From: Salegentibacter lacus
GTDB lineage: Bacteria; Bacteroidota; Bacteroidia; Flavobacteriales; Flavobacteriaceae
DNA length: 64,000 bases
Direction: 5' to 3'
Assembly: GCF_020164555.1 (NCBI RefSeq)
Contig: NZ_JAIQZB010000004.1
Coordinates: forward strand, 62,001-126,000
Under the pieces are notes generated by a model. That model worked only from the letters and a program-made list of their open reading frames with translations, ran no database searches and was not told where the DNA came from. Shown here in pieces: positions 50,595 to 58,669 of this stretch; positions within the stretch are counted from its first letter, which is position 1; each line of letters opens with the position of its first letter. A program made the position numbers and the translations under genes.

Positions 50595-52004
50595 TTAGCC
50601 GCTTTTTAGTGAGTTATACAAATCGATATACTGCTGAGCTGAAACATTCCAGGAATGATCTATGCCCATAATATGTTTTCTGGTTCTTTTAAATTTGGGA
50701 GCGTCCTTATAAAATGTAATTGCCCTTGTTATGGTTTGAAGCATATCATCTTCTGAAGCTTCTTCATGACTAAACCCAAAACCACCATCTTCAATATCTA
50801 TTACGGTGTCTTTTAGTCCGCCAATACTTCGCACTAAGGGAATTGTGCCATAGCGAAGGGAATACAATTGATTAAGTCCGCAGGGTTCTACCCGGGAAGG
50901 CATTAAAAGGAAATCGGCGCCGGCATAGATGAGGTGTGAAAGTTTTTCATCGTAACCAATAAAAACATTGTAAACGCCTTTATGTTTTTTCTTCAGGCTT
51001 TCTAATTCGTTTTCCACTTCAGGATTACCCGAGCCTAAAATAAGGATGCTGCAATCTTTTTTGGCCAGGACTTTATCTAAAACTTCCGGTAAAAGATCTG
51101 CGCCTTTTTCATAAACCAACCTTCCAATAAAAGCGAATAGAGGTTTTGAAGCTGAAAAACCAAATTCTTTACAAAGCCATTTCTTATTGGCCGTTTTTCC
51201 GCTTTGAATATTTTTAGACGAATAATTTTTTTCTATAAACTCATCGGTTTCAGGATTCCAGACTTTAGAGTCTATTCCGTTTAGAATTCCAACACATTTT
51301 TCATTTTCGTGACTCAGTAAACTTTCCAAACCATTTGCAGCTTCTTGTAATTCCCCCATATAACTCGGCGAAACCGTGGTTACCCGCCAGGCACATTTTA
51401 TTCCTGCTGCTAAGGGATTTATCATTCCATCCCAATCGAGCAAGCCAATATGGTTTATGTCAAACGCTGGGAGATAATGTACTTTGTCGTGTGAAAACCA
51501 TCCCTGGTATTGCGCGTTATGAATAGTAAGAATAACGGGAATTTGATTCAGCGATTCGTATTTAAAACACTCCTGCGCCATAAAAGGAATTAATCCTGTG
51601 TGATGGTCGTGGCAATGAATTATGGAAGGTTTTTCTTTTGAGGTGAGAAACCAATCCATTACCGCGATTTGAAAAGCTACAAAACGTGCAGTATCATCTT
51701 CGGAATAAACGAAATCCTTAAATAAAAGTTCCGGTATATCAACAAAAAGGACTTCAATATCTAAAACATTTTCTTTTAATTTCAGGATTTTATAAGGATA
51801 GGTATTTTCTCCCAAAACCAATTCTGCTTTGTAAACACTTTCAAATTTGTGGGCAGCGGTGAATTTATTATCATATAAAGGCATCACCACTTTAGCGCTA
51901 ACACCGGCTTCCTGCTGGTATTTTGGTAAGGAGCCAACAACATCTCCCAGGCCTCCAACTTTTGCGATTGGGTAACATTCAGCGCTTACGTGTATCACGT
52001 TCAT
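50595..52004 (-). CDS. glgA: Glycogen synthase (ADP-glucose)
   Basis: A 469-residue GT5 glycosyltransferase that extends alpha-1,4-glucan chains. The N-terminal ADP-glucose loop KVGGLGDVVGSLPK is at about 15-28; the C-terminal GT-B half has FIGRLVYEKGADLL and PSRVEPCGLNQLYSLRYGTIPLVRSIGGLKDTV. It is the first gene of glgA-glgC-glgB, followed by GH31; no obvious promoter was recognised in the AT-rich upstream region. Confidence 0.96.
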   Translation of the reverse strand: MNVIHVSAECYPIAKVGGLGDVVGSLPKYQQEAGVSAKVVMPLYDNKFTAAHKFESVYKAELVLGENTYPYKILKLKENVLDIEVLFVDIPELLFKDFVYSEDDTARFVAFQIAVMDWFLTSKEKPSIIHCHDHHTGLIPFMAQECFKYESLNQIPVILTIHNAQYQGWFSHDKVHYLPAFDINHIGLLDWDGMINPLAAGIKCAWRVTTVSPSYMGELQEAANGLESLLSHENEKCVGILNGIDSKVWNPETDEFIEKNYSSKNIQSGKTANKKWLCKEFGFSASKPLFAFIGRLVYEKGADLLPEVLDKVLAKKDCSILILGSGNPEVENELESLKKKHKGVYNVFIGYDEKLSHLIYAGADFLLMPSRVEPCGLNQLYSLRYGTIPLVRSIGGLKDTVIDIEDGGFGFSHEEASEDDMLQTITRAITFYKDAPKFKRTRKHIMGIDHSWNVSAQQYIDLYNSLKSG

Positions 52005-52220
52005 ATAGAAATTTTTGAAAAAAATATGAGTTAATCAGGTTGTCTATTAGCGATTTTAAAGATCTGAATTTTGTAAAGCTTCTAAATTCACACCCCGTTT
52101 ATCGCCAATTCTCTATAAATTTAGTAAAATAAAGGGATTCCTCATATTAATGAAGGTGTAAAATTGTTCTATTTCTGATTAGTTGAAAATATTAGGATCG
52201 AAATGAAATAAAATTTCTGG

Positions 52221-52524
52221 CTATAAATTTTTATTCAGCTTATCAGGATTTTGCCTGGTATCGAACACCGTGATTATCTTAATTTCGGAAGGATTAAACC
52301 GGGAGAAAATTGTAGTTTGTTTTGTGATAACAGCTTGATGTAACCCGGGTTTTGCAAGAGATTTAGGAAAGATTTCGGGATAGGTTTTAATTATTTCAAG
52401 ATTGTGGTCTAAATTTTTTAATAAACTCCTTCTTTACTTTTTCAGACCAGTTTTTACTCAAATATTCAAATAACTTATTAAGTTTTTTCTCAGCAGTTTT
52501 GGTGATAATGACCGTTCGAATCAC
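52221..52524 (-). pseudogene. Decayed ParE/RelE-type toxin (frameshifted)
   Basis: It starts at GTG 52524, overlapping the antitoxin stop codon (TAGTG). It reads VIRTVIITKTAEKKLNKLFEY, then the frame breaks at an A6 run (52414-52419). Removing one A restores LDHNLEIIKTYPEIFPKS, then FSRFNPSEIKIITVFDTRQN, ending in TAG at 52221. The length, 304 bp, confirms a +1 shift. The restored sequence has the ParE toxin fold pattern (strand core ending in IKIITVFDTRQNP). As written, no functional toxin can be made. Confidence 0.75.
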
Positions 52525-52745
52525 TATCTGTGTTTTTTAATGAATTTTTCATAAGAAGTTGTTTCTTCCCTTGCAATTTCTTTATCAGCCTCTTCAATTT
52601 CAGCTTTTTAGTCGGTAGAAAGTTCATCCCAAAAATACTTAGGTTTATTCTTTTTTAAAATTTCTCGGATAGGCCTAATTAATTCAGGATCATTAGTCTT
52701 CATTAATAATTGGGCAAGCGATATTTTTTCTTCCTGAATATTCAT
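52524..52745 (-). pseudogene. Decayed antitoxin with premature stop
   Basis: A 73-codon frame from ATG 52745 with TAA at codon 46 (52608-52610). The pieces are MNIQEEKISLAQLLMKTNDP and, after the stop, KAEIEEADKEIAREETTSYE. A single C-to-T change (CAA to TAA) would explain the lesion. The gene order, a small acidic protein overlapping a ParE-type toxin by one base, is that of a type II toxin-antitoxin module. Confidence 0.75.
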
Positions 52746-52874
52746 TTATAGTAATTTTAGAAGGATACTAAGATAAGAAATTAGCTTTAAACCAGTATTT
52801 TAAAAGAATTTTTTCAGATTTCAAATAAGCTTCTAATCCCTTAAGGCTAAATTCCCATAAGTGGTTTAAAATTG

Positions 52875-52882
52875 TAAATTTG
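52875..52882 (+). promoter_or_regulatory. -7 element of leuS
   Basis: TAAATTTG is a full TAnnTTTG match 57 bp before the leuS start. Only a weak TTC (52852-52854) lies 20 bp upstream. A short GCAGG/CCTGC hairpin possibility lies between element and start. Confidence 0.45.
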
Positions 52883-52938
52883 CAGGCATTAATATAAAGT
52901 CGCTTTGCGCTCAACCTGCAGGTAAGAAAAACAAAACA

Positions 52939-55797
52939 ATGAGTTACAACTTTAACGAAATTGAAGCCAAATGGCAAAAATACTGGTCCGAAAATCAAAC
53001 TTTTCGCGCCAGCAATTCATCAGATAAACCTAAATATTACGTTTTGGATATGTTCCCATATCCTTCGGGCGCCGGACTTCACGTAGGGCACCCGCTGGGT
53101 TATATTGCCAGCGATATTTATGCGCGTTACAAACGCCACACTGGTTTCAATGTTTTGCATCCGCAAGGTTACGATAGTTTTGGATTGCCTGCAGAGCAAT
53201 ATGCGATTCAAACGGGTCAACACCCGGCGCTTACCACCGCGAAGAATATTAAAAGATACCGGGAGCAACTTGATAAGATTGGTTTTTCTTTCGATTGGAG
53301 CAGGGAAGTGCGCACAAGTGATCCCGAATATTATAAATGGACGCAGTGGATCTTTATCCAGCTTTTTGAATCCTGGTATGATCTTGAAGCTGAAAAATCC
53401 AGGGCAATTTCTGAATTAGAGGAAGTTTTTGCCTCGGAAGGGAATTCCCGGGTTAATGCTGCTTGCGATGATGATGTAGAAGAATTTTCAGCAGATAGCT
53501 GGAATAATTTCTCTTCAGAAGAAAAACAAAGAATATTACTGAAATACAGACTTACCTATTTAGCTGAAACTGAAGTAAACTGGTGCCCGCAGCTGGGAAC
53601 CGTTTTGGCGAACGACGAGATTGTAAACGGCGTTTCTGAACGTGGCGGTTATCCCGTGGTACGTAAAAAAATGACGCAGTGGAGTATGCGAATTTCTGCA
53701 TTTTCAGAGCGTTTGTTGCAAGGTTTAGATCAACTGGATTGGACCGAAAGTCTAAAGGAAAGTCAGCGTAACTGGATCGGGAAATCTGTGGGTGCGATGG
53801 TGCATTTCAATTTATATGGCGAGACCCTAAAAAAGGTGAAGGATGACGGAAGTCTTTCTGAACACCAAAAAAGAATATCAGTTTTTACAACGCGACCTGA
53901 TACCATTTTCGGTGTAAGTTTTATGACTTTGGCGCCGGAACACGATTTGGTTAAAAAAATCACCACGCCGCAACAAAAAGAAGAAGTGCAGGCTTATGTT
54001 GCTGCCAGCGCAAAACGCAGTGAGCGCGAACGTATGGCCGATGTAAAGAGTATTACCGGTGTATTTACCGGTGCCTATGCCGAACATCCATTCACCAAAG
54101 AGCCGGTACCGATATGGATTGGTGATTACGTGCTTGCCGGTTACGGAACCGGGGCGGTAATGGCCGTTCCTTGTGGCGATCAGCGAGATTACGATTTTGC
54201 AAAGCATTTTGAAATTCCTATTCCTAATATTTTTGAAAACGCCGATATTTCTGAAGCCGCTTTTCCAGGAAAAGAAGGTACGGTGATCGCGAACTCCGAT
54301 TTCCTTAGCGGATTGGAATATAAAGAAGCGCTTCAAAAAGTGATCCTGGAACTGGAAAAAACCGGTCACGGTTACGGAAAAACCAATTATCGTTTACGCG
54401 ATGCTGTTTTCAGCCGCCAGCGTTATTGGGGAGAGCCATTTCCTGTTTATTACGTAAACGGAATGCCACAAATGATAGATGCGCAGCATTTGCCTTTGCG
54501 GCTTCCCGAAGTTGAAAAATATTTACCTACCGAAACCGGCGAGCCGCCATTGGGCAACGCGACAAACTGGGCCTGGGATACAAAAGCCAACGAGGTGGTA
54601 AGTAATAAGGAGATAGATGATAAAACGGTATTTCCACTGGAATTAAATACTATGCCGGGCTGGGCCGGGAGTTCCTGGTACCTTTTTAGATATATGGATG
54701 CCGGAAACGAGCAGGAATTTGTTTCTAAAGAAGCTCAAAAATACTGGGAAAACGTCGATTTATATATAGGCGGAAGCGAGCACGCTACCGGTCATTTATT
54801 GTATTCCCGTTTCTGGACAAAATTTTTACACGATCGCGGACAGCTTTCAGTTGAAGAACCTTTTAAAAAGCTGATTAACCAGGGAATGATCCTGGGGCAG
54901 AGTGCTTTTGTTTATAGATTGGAAGGAGAGAACGTGCTGGTTTCTAAAAATCTGTTAGGTAAGAATGAGGTTCAACCTATTCACGTAGATGTTTCTTTGG
55001 TGAATCATTCTGATGAATTGGATATTGAAGGCTTTAAGAAATGGCGTCCTGAATTTAAAGACGCTAAATTTTTAACCGAAAAAGATGGTTCTTATATAGT
55101 TGGTCGCGAAGTCGAAAAAATGTCGAAATCCAAATACAACGTGGTCAATCCCGATGACATTTGTGAAGACTACGGCGCCGATACTTTAAGAATGTACGAG
55201 ATGTTTCTTGGTCCGCTGGAACAGGCAAAACCCTGGAATACCGCAGGAATCACCGGAGTGCATAATTTCCTTAAAAAGCTTTGGAAATTGTACCATAACG
55301 GGGAAGAATTTGAAGTTTCCGAAGAAAAAGCTTCAGCCGATTCTTTAAAAAGTCTGCACAAAACCATTAAAAAGGTAACTGAGGATATCGAGGAATTCAG
55401 TTTTAATACTTCGGTTTCAACTTTTATGATTTGCGTAAATGAGCTTTCGGCACAAAAATGCAACAGCAGGGAAGTTTTGGAACCTCTGGCTGTACTTATC
55501 GCGCCTTATGCTCCTCATATTGCTGAGGAACTGTGGAGTAAGTTAGGGAATTCAGAATCTGTAGTCAATGCTGAATACCCGGTTTATGAAGAAAAATACC
55601 TGGTAGAAAGCATCAAAAATTACCCGATTTCCTTTAACGGGAAAATGCGATTTACCATGGAACTTCCTTTGGATATGCAAAAAGATGAGATCGAAAAAAC
55701 CGTAATGGCAGATGAACGTACCCAAAAACAATTAGACGGTAGAACTCCTAAAAAGGTAATAGTTGTTCCGGGTAAGATTGTAAATATTGTAGGGTAA
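52939..55797 (+). CDS. leuS: Leucyl-tRNA synthetase
   Basis: A 952-residue class I synthetase. The HIGH-type motif is HVGH (48-51, in PYPSGAGLHVGHPLGY) and KMSKS is at 727-731. The CP1 editing domain lies between, with TTRPDTIFGVSFMTLAPEH and GDQRDYDFAKHF. The anticodon-binding helices and C-terminal domain end IVNIVG. There is an insert of about 40 residues near 150-190, rich in acidic residues, typical of the phylum. Closed by its own terminator. Confidence 0.97.
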   Translation: MSYNFNEIEAKWQKYWSENQTFRASNSSDKPKYYVLDMFPYPSGAGLHVGHPLGYIASDIYARYKRHTGFNVLHPQGYDSFGLPAEQYAIQTGQHPALTTAKNIKRYREQLDKIGFSFDWSREVRTSDPEYYKWTQWIFIQLFESWYDLEAEKSRAISELEEVFASEGNSRVNAACDDDVEEFSADSWNNFSSEEKQRILLKYRLTYLAETEVNWCPQLGTVLANDEIVNGVSERGGYPVVRKKMTQWSMRISAFSERLLQGLDQLDWTESLKESQRNWIGKSVGAMVHFNLYGETLKKVKDDGSLSEHQKRISVFTTRPDTIFGVSFMTLAPEHDLVKKITTPQQKEEVQAYVAASAKRSERERMADVKSITGVFTGAYAEHPFTKEPVPIWIGDYVLAGYGTGAVMAVPCGDQRDYDFAKHFEIPIPNIFENADISEAAFPGKEGTVIANSDFLSGLEYKEALQKVILELEKTGHGYGKTNYRLRDAVFSRQRYWGEPFPVYYVNGMPQMIDAQHLPLRLPEVEKYLPTETGEPPLGNATNWAWDTKANEVVSNKEIDDKTVFPLELNTMPGWAGSSWYLFRYMDAGNEQEFVSKEAQKYWENVDLYIGGSEHATGHLLYSRFWTKFLHDRGQLSVEEPFKKLINQGMILGQSAFVYRLEGENVLVSKNLLGKNEVQPIHVDVSLVNHSDELDIEGFKKWRPEFKDAKFLTEKDGSYIVGREVEKMSKSKYNVVNPDDICEDYGADTLRMYEMFLGPLEQAKPWNTAGITGVHNFLKKLWKLYHNGEEFEVSEEKASADSLKSLHKTIKKVTEDIEEFSFNTSVSTFMICVNELSAQKCNSREVLEPLAVLIAPYAPHIAEELWSKLGNSESVVNAEYPVYEEKYLVESIKNYPISFNGKMRFTMELPLDMQKDEIEKTVMADERTQKQLDGRTPKKVIVVPGKIVNIVG

Positions 55798-55835
55798 AAA
55801 AGATCTGAAGATTATATAATTTGAAGATTTGAATA

Positions 55836-55868
55836 AATCCGTTTCCTTGGTTTGGGAACGGATTTTTT
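55836..55868 (+). terminator. leuS terminator
   Basis: AATCCGTTTCC and GGGAACGGATT form a stem (with one G-T type pair) around a 7-nt loop, followed by a T run. Confidence 0.8.
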
Positions 55869-55880
55869 TATCTGTACTTA

Positions 55881-55910
55881 TCGTCACCCTGAATTTATTT
55901 CAGGGTCTAA
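55881..55910. repeat. Half copy of the dispersed inverted-repeat family
   Basis: TCGTCACCCTGAATTTATTTCAGGGTCTAA matches the left half of the elements near 13.9, 15.2 and 37.2 kb. The right half is absent. Confidence 0.5.
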
Positions 55911-55965
55911 CTTGTATAATTTAATTACCTTAAAAATCATTATATTTATTTGAAATTGTCTCATT

Positions 55966-56190
55966 ATGAAAAAGCAAGCGATTTTAAAAAAGACAATGCA
56001 GGATATTTCCAGACTTCCTGAATGGAGGATTCGGGAAGTATCAGATTTTGTTGAATTCTTGCTACAAAAAAGTGAAGAGAAGGAATTGGTTAATGACCTT
56101 CAAAGCAACGCTGCAAAATCTAAATCTTTTCATTTTTTGGAGGAAGAGGAAGAGTTGTATAGTGATGAAGATTTAACTGAAAAATTTTGA
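55966..56190 (+). CDS. DUF2281-like antitoxin
   Basis: A 74-residue acidic protein. Residues about 8-40 (KKTMQDISRLPEWRIREVSDFVEFLLQK) match DUF2281-type antitoxin N-termini; the C-terminal part (SKSFHFLEEEEELYSDEDLTEKF) is acidic and disordered, as in segments that wrap the toxin. Its stop codon overlaps the toxin start by 4 bases. Such proteins neutralise the toxin and usually repress their own operon. Confidence 0.8.
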   Translation: MKKQAILKKTMQDISRLPEWRIREVSDFVEFLLQKSEEKELVNDLQSNAAKSKSFHFLEEEEELYSDEDLTEKF

Positions 56191-56507
56191 TCAATAAAGG
56201 AGATATTGTGTTGGTTTCTTTTCCTTTTACCAATCTAAAGGGTAGCAAACGAAGACCGGCGGTAATTCTTTATATTGGAGAAATGGATGTTGTTGCAGCT
56301 TTTATAACTTCCCGAATCGCTAAAATCTCTTCTTTCGAGTTATTAATAAATCCTTCTGAAACTAATAGATTAAAAAAGCCTTCTCTTATTAAAACTACAA
56401 AAATCTGTACGCTAGATAAGAATTTGATTGTTGGTAAATTAGGTGAATTGACTGAAAGGGAAAAAGAGCAATTAAATACAAAATTAAAAGAAGCCTTTGC
56501 TTTGTAA
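56187..56507 (+). CDS. PemK/MazF-type endoribonuclease toxin
   Basis: A 106-residue toxin of the PemK/MazF family, ribonucleases that cut mRNA at short sequences. KGDIVLVSFPFTNLKGSKRRPAVIL (4-28) holds the conserved SH3-like strands and the K-x-RPA-type catalytic region; VVAAFITSRI supplies the conserved Thr/Ser. The start is TTG 56187, within the TTGA overlap with the antitoxin stop; no nearby ATG preserves the KGDIV motif. The frame is intact, so this module is probably functional. Confidence 0.85.
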   Translation: MINKGDIVLVSFPFTNLKGSKRRPAVILYIGEMDVVAAFITSRIAKISSFELLINPSETNRLKKPSLIKTTKICTLDKNLIVGKLGELTEREKEQLNTKLKEAFAL

Positions 56508-56555
56508 AGTGTTGAATTACTGTCCTCTGCCAACTAAAAAACTACCAACTGGATG

Positions 56556-57083
56556 CTACCCAAGATATAATTCAACCAAGCCTTCCGGAGTAGTTAAATA
56601 GATGGTGTTATTTTCCTTATCTATTTTCTCGATAAATTCATCATTCATAGGGATAAGGATTTGCTTTTCGCCTTTCTGAATTTCAAAAAGAGCCTGGGCG
56701 GTACTGTCATTTATGGAGGTGATTTTGCCAATATTGCCGTGGGTGGCATCTATAACGTCAAAACCTATAATTTCGTGAAAGTAGAACTGGTCGTCGTCCA
56801 GATCGGGGAGCATGGTGAGGGGAAGATAAGTATGTGCCCCTATAAGATCTTCAGCATCCTGCTCGGTTTCAATATCTTCAAATTTAACGCGAAGTAAAGT
56901 GCTTTTTTGTAGATTACTTCTTTCAATAAAAAATGGAACCAGGTTCTCATTATATTCAATGAGCACTGATTCCATTTCTGTGTAAGCTTCAGGTTCATCG
57001 GTGTCCAGTTTGATGAGCACCTCCCCTTTAAAACTAAATTTAGCAACGATTTTTCCTAAATAGAAACATTCATCTTTAGTCAT
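56556..57083 (-). CDS. rimM: Ribosome maturation factor RimM
   Basis: A 175-residue factor for 30S head maturation that binds ribosomal protein S19. The N-terminal domain has YLGKIVAKFSFKGEVLIKLDTDEPEAY, and the C-terminal PRC-barrel has FHEIIGFDVIDATHGNIGKI and ILIPMNDEFI. It lies 13 bp after rpsP on the same strand, the standard rpsP-rimM pairing. Confidence 0.94.
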   Translation of the reverse strand: MTKDECFYLGKIVAKFSFKGEVLIKLDTDEPEAYTEMESVLIEYNENLVPFFIERSNLQKSTLLRVKFEDIETEQDAEDLIGAHTYLPLTMLPDLDDDQFYFHEIIGFDVIDATHGNIGKITSINDSTAQALFEIQKGEKQILIPMNDEFIEKIDKENNTIYLTTPEGLVELYLG

Positions 57084-57096
57084 CGCCGCCTAAGAA

Positions 57097-57675
57097 TTAG
57101 TCTTTTTTCTCTTCTGTTTTTGCTTCTTCGGCAGTCTCTTGATCAACTTCCTTTTCCACATTTGCTTCTGGTTCACCTTCTTCGGTTACTGCAGCACCTT
57201 CAGCTTCAGCAGCAGCTGCCGCGTCGGCTTCTTTTGCTTCAGCTTCACGCTTAGCGTTCACCTCTTTTTCAGCATCAAGAGCTTTCTTTCTTGCTTCTTG
57301 TTCTTCTTTAGAAAGGTTGTCTTTTTTAGCAGCGATTTTAGCTTCTTTTTCTTCCAACCAGGCTTCGAATTTCTTCTCAGCTTCTTCTTCAGTTAAAGCG
57401 CCTTTTTTAACGCCACCGGCAAGGTGTTTTTTAAGTAAAGCACCTTTGTAAGAAAGAATAGCACGAGCCGTATCTGTTGGCTGTGCACCGTTTTCTAACC
57501 ATTTTACCGCTCCGTCTACATCTAATTCGATAGTAGCTGGGTTGGTATTTGGATTGTAGATTCCTAATTTGTCTAAGAATTTACCATCTCTTTTTGAGCG
57601 CGCATCTGCGGCTACGATCCAGAAAAAAGGTTTTCCTTTTTTACCGTGTCTTTGTAATCTTAATTTTACTGGCAT
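57097..57675 (-). CDS. rpsP: 30S ribosomal protein S16 with long charged tail
   Basis: A 192-residue S16; the core (about 1-80) has MPVKLRLQRHGKKGKPFFWIVAADAR and GAQPTDTARAILSYKGA. E. coli S16 has 82 residues; the extra 110 or so here are Lys/Glu/Ala-rich (EEKEAKIAAKKDNLSKEEQE) and likely helical or disordered. The tail is shared by Flavobacteriia. It is the first gene of rpsP-rimM. Confidence 0.95.
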   Translation of the reverse strand: MPVKLRLQRHGKKGKPFFWIVAADARSKRDGKFLDKLGIYNPNTNPATIELDVDGAVKWLENGAQPTDTARAILSYKGALLKKHLAGGVKKGALTEEEAEKKFEAWLEEKEAKIAAKKDNLSKEEQEARKKALDAEKEVNAKREAEAKEADAAAAAEAEGAAVTEEGEPEANVEKEVDQETAEEAKTEEKKD

Positions 57676-57937
57676 AAAAATTAAATTGTGGGGTTCCCGA
57701 CCCCGATTATTAATAAGGCTGCAAAGATACTATATTTTTCTATTTCACAAGGAGTTGGCTAGAAATATATTTGTTGCTTTGAATTGCGCAAAATTAAAGA
57801 AAATTAGGAAGTTTTTTGGTTAAAATCGCGGTCGGCTGTTAAAAGCAGTTAATTAGTGCTAAACCCTGTTAAACAGGTTGTTGCTGTGGTTTGTGCAGAT
57901 TATCTTTATACTACGAATTTTAATAAAATGAGAGAGG

Positions 57938-58384
57938 ATGAGTTATTCTGAGAAAGTATCTAAGAAACTAAATATGTTGCTTGAAAAGAACTACGATGCC
58001 GAGAAAGGCTATAAATATGCTGCTGAAAATGCTCAGGATCCACAGTTAAAAGCGTTTTTTTCTGAGCGGGCTCAGGAACGTTACGATTTTGGCCACGAGC
58101 TTAAAACTGAAATCCGCAATTTCGGGGAAAATCCCGATAAAGGTTCCAGTTTAGCCGGAGATGCTCATCGAACGTGGATGAACCTAAAAACCAGTCTTTC
58201 TTCGAATAAAGATGATGCGGCTTTAGAAGAAGCAGTTAGAGGAGAGAAGGTAGCAGCAGATGAATACGAAGATGTTTTAAAAGATCCGGAAATTCCACCA
58301 TCTACAGCCAACCTATTGTTGAAACAGAAAAATGGAATTGTAGCTGCCCTAAATAAATTAAAAAGTATGGAGCTGCAAAGTTGA
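57938..58384 (+). CDS. DUF2383 (PA2169 family) four-helix-bundle protein
   Basis: A 148-residue, helix-only soluble protein. SKKLNMLLEKNYDAEKGYKYAAENA (about 8-32) and FSERAQERYDFGHELKTEIRNFG (41-63) match the DUF2383 ferritin-like bundle. Glu/His positions (E20, E27, E43, E47, H53) could bind metal, but the family function is unknown and stress association is the usual observation. It is monocistronic, with a terminator-like hairpin about 75 bp downstream. Confidence 0.85.
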   Translation: MSYSEKVSKKLNMLLEKNYDAEKGYKYAAENAQDPQLKAFFSERAQERYDFGHELKTEIRNFGENPDKGSSLAGDAHRTWMNLKTSLSSNKDDAALEEAVRGEKVAADEYEDVLKDPEIPPSTANLLLKQKNGIVAALNKLKSMELQS

Positions 58385-58453
58385 TTATAGGCTTCGAAAA
58401 TTAAAGTGTACGAACAGATGTTTGATTGAAGTAGTAGTTTTTATTGTTCGTAT

Positions 58454-58497
58454 AGGCCTCACAGGTTCCCGAAAACGGTATTTGTGAGGCTTTCTTT
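58454..58497 (+). terminator. Terminator-like hairpin after the DUF2383 gene
   Basis: GCCTCACA (58456-58463) pairs with TGTGAGGC (58483-58490), followed by a short T-rich stretch. Confidence 0.55.
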
Positions 58498-58566
58498 ATT
58501 ATTGAATATCGCAAACGGTCTTTGAAATGCGGAATATGGACCGTTAATAAATCCTGAAAAATTAAC

Positions 58567-58597
58567 TTGAGGCTGCGCTAAATTATATGTAATTTTA
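58567..58597 (+). promoter_or_regulatory. Candidate dnaE promoter
   Basis: TTG (58567-58569), a 20-bp spacer and TAATTTTA (58590-58597; one mismatch to TAnnTTTG), 72 bp before the dnaE start. The stretch can also pair as GAGGCT/AGCCTC. Confidence 0.35.
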
Positions 58598-58669
58598 GCC
58601 TCGAAGCAGGTGGTTTTTCTTCAGAAATAACCGCCTCATATTCAGCTTAATTCCTAATTTTCGCCGCAC

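Noticed and set aside
53020-54369. Several open frames opposite leuS
   Set aside because: They lie wholly inside a well-supported synthetase gene and show no protein-like motifs.
57139-57396. Ser/Phe-rich open frame opposite rpsP
   Set aside because: A mirror of the Lys/Glu-rich S16 tail on the other strand; it has no independent signal. A similar frame opposite the S2 tail (18210-18464) was rejected for the same reason.
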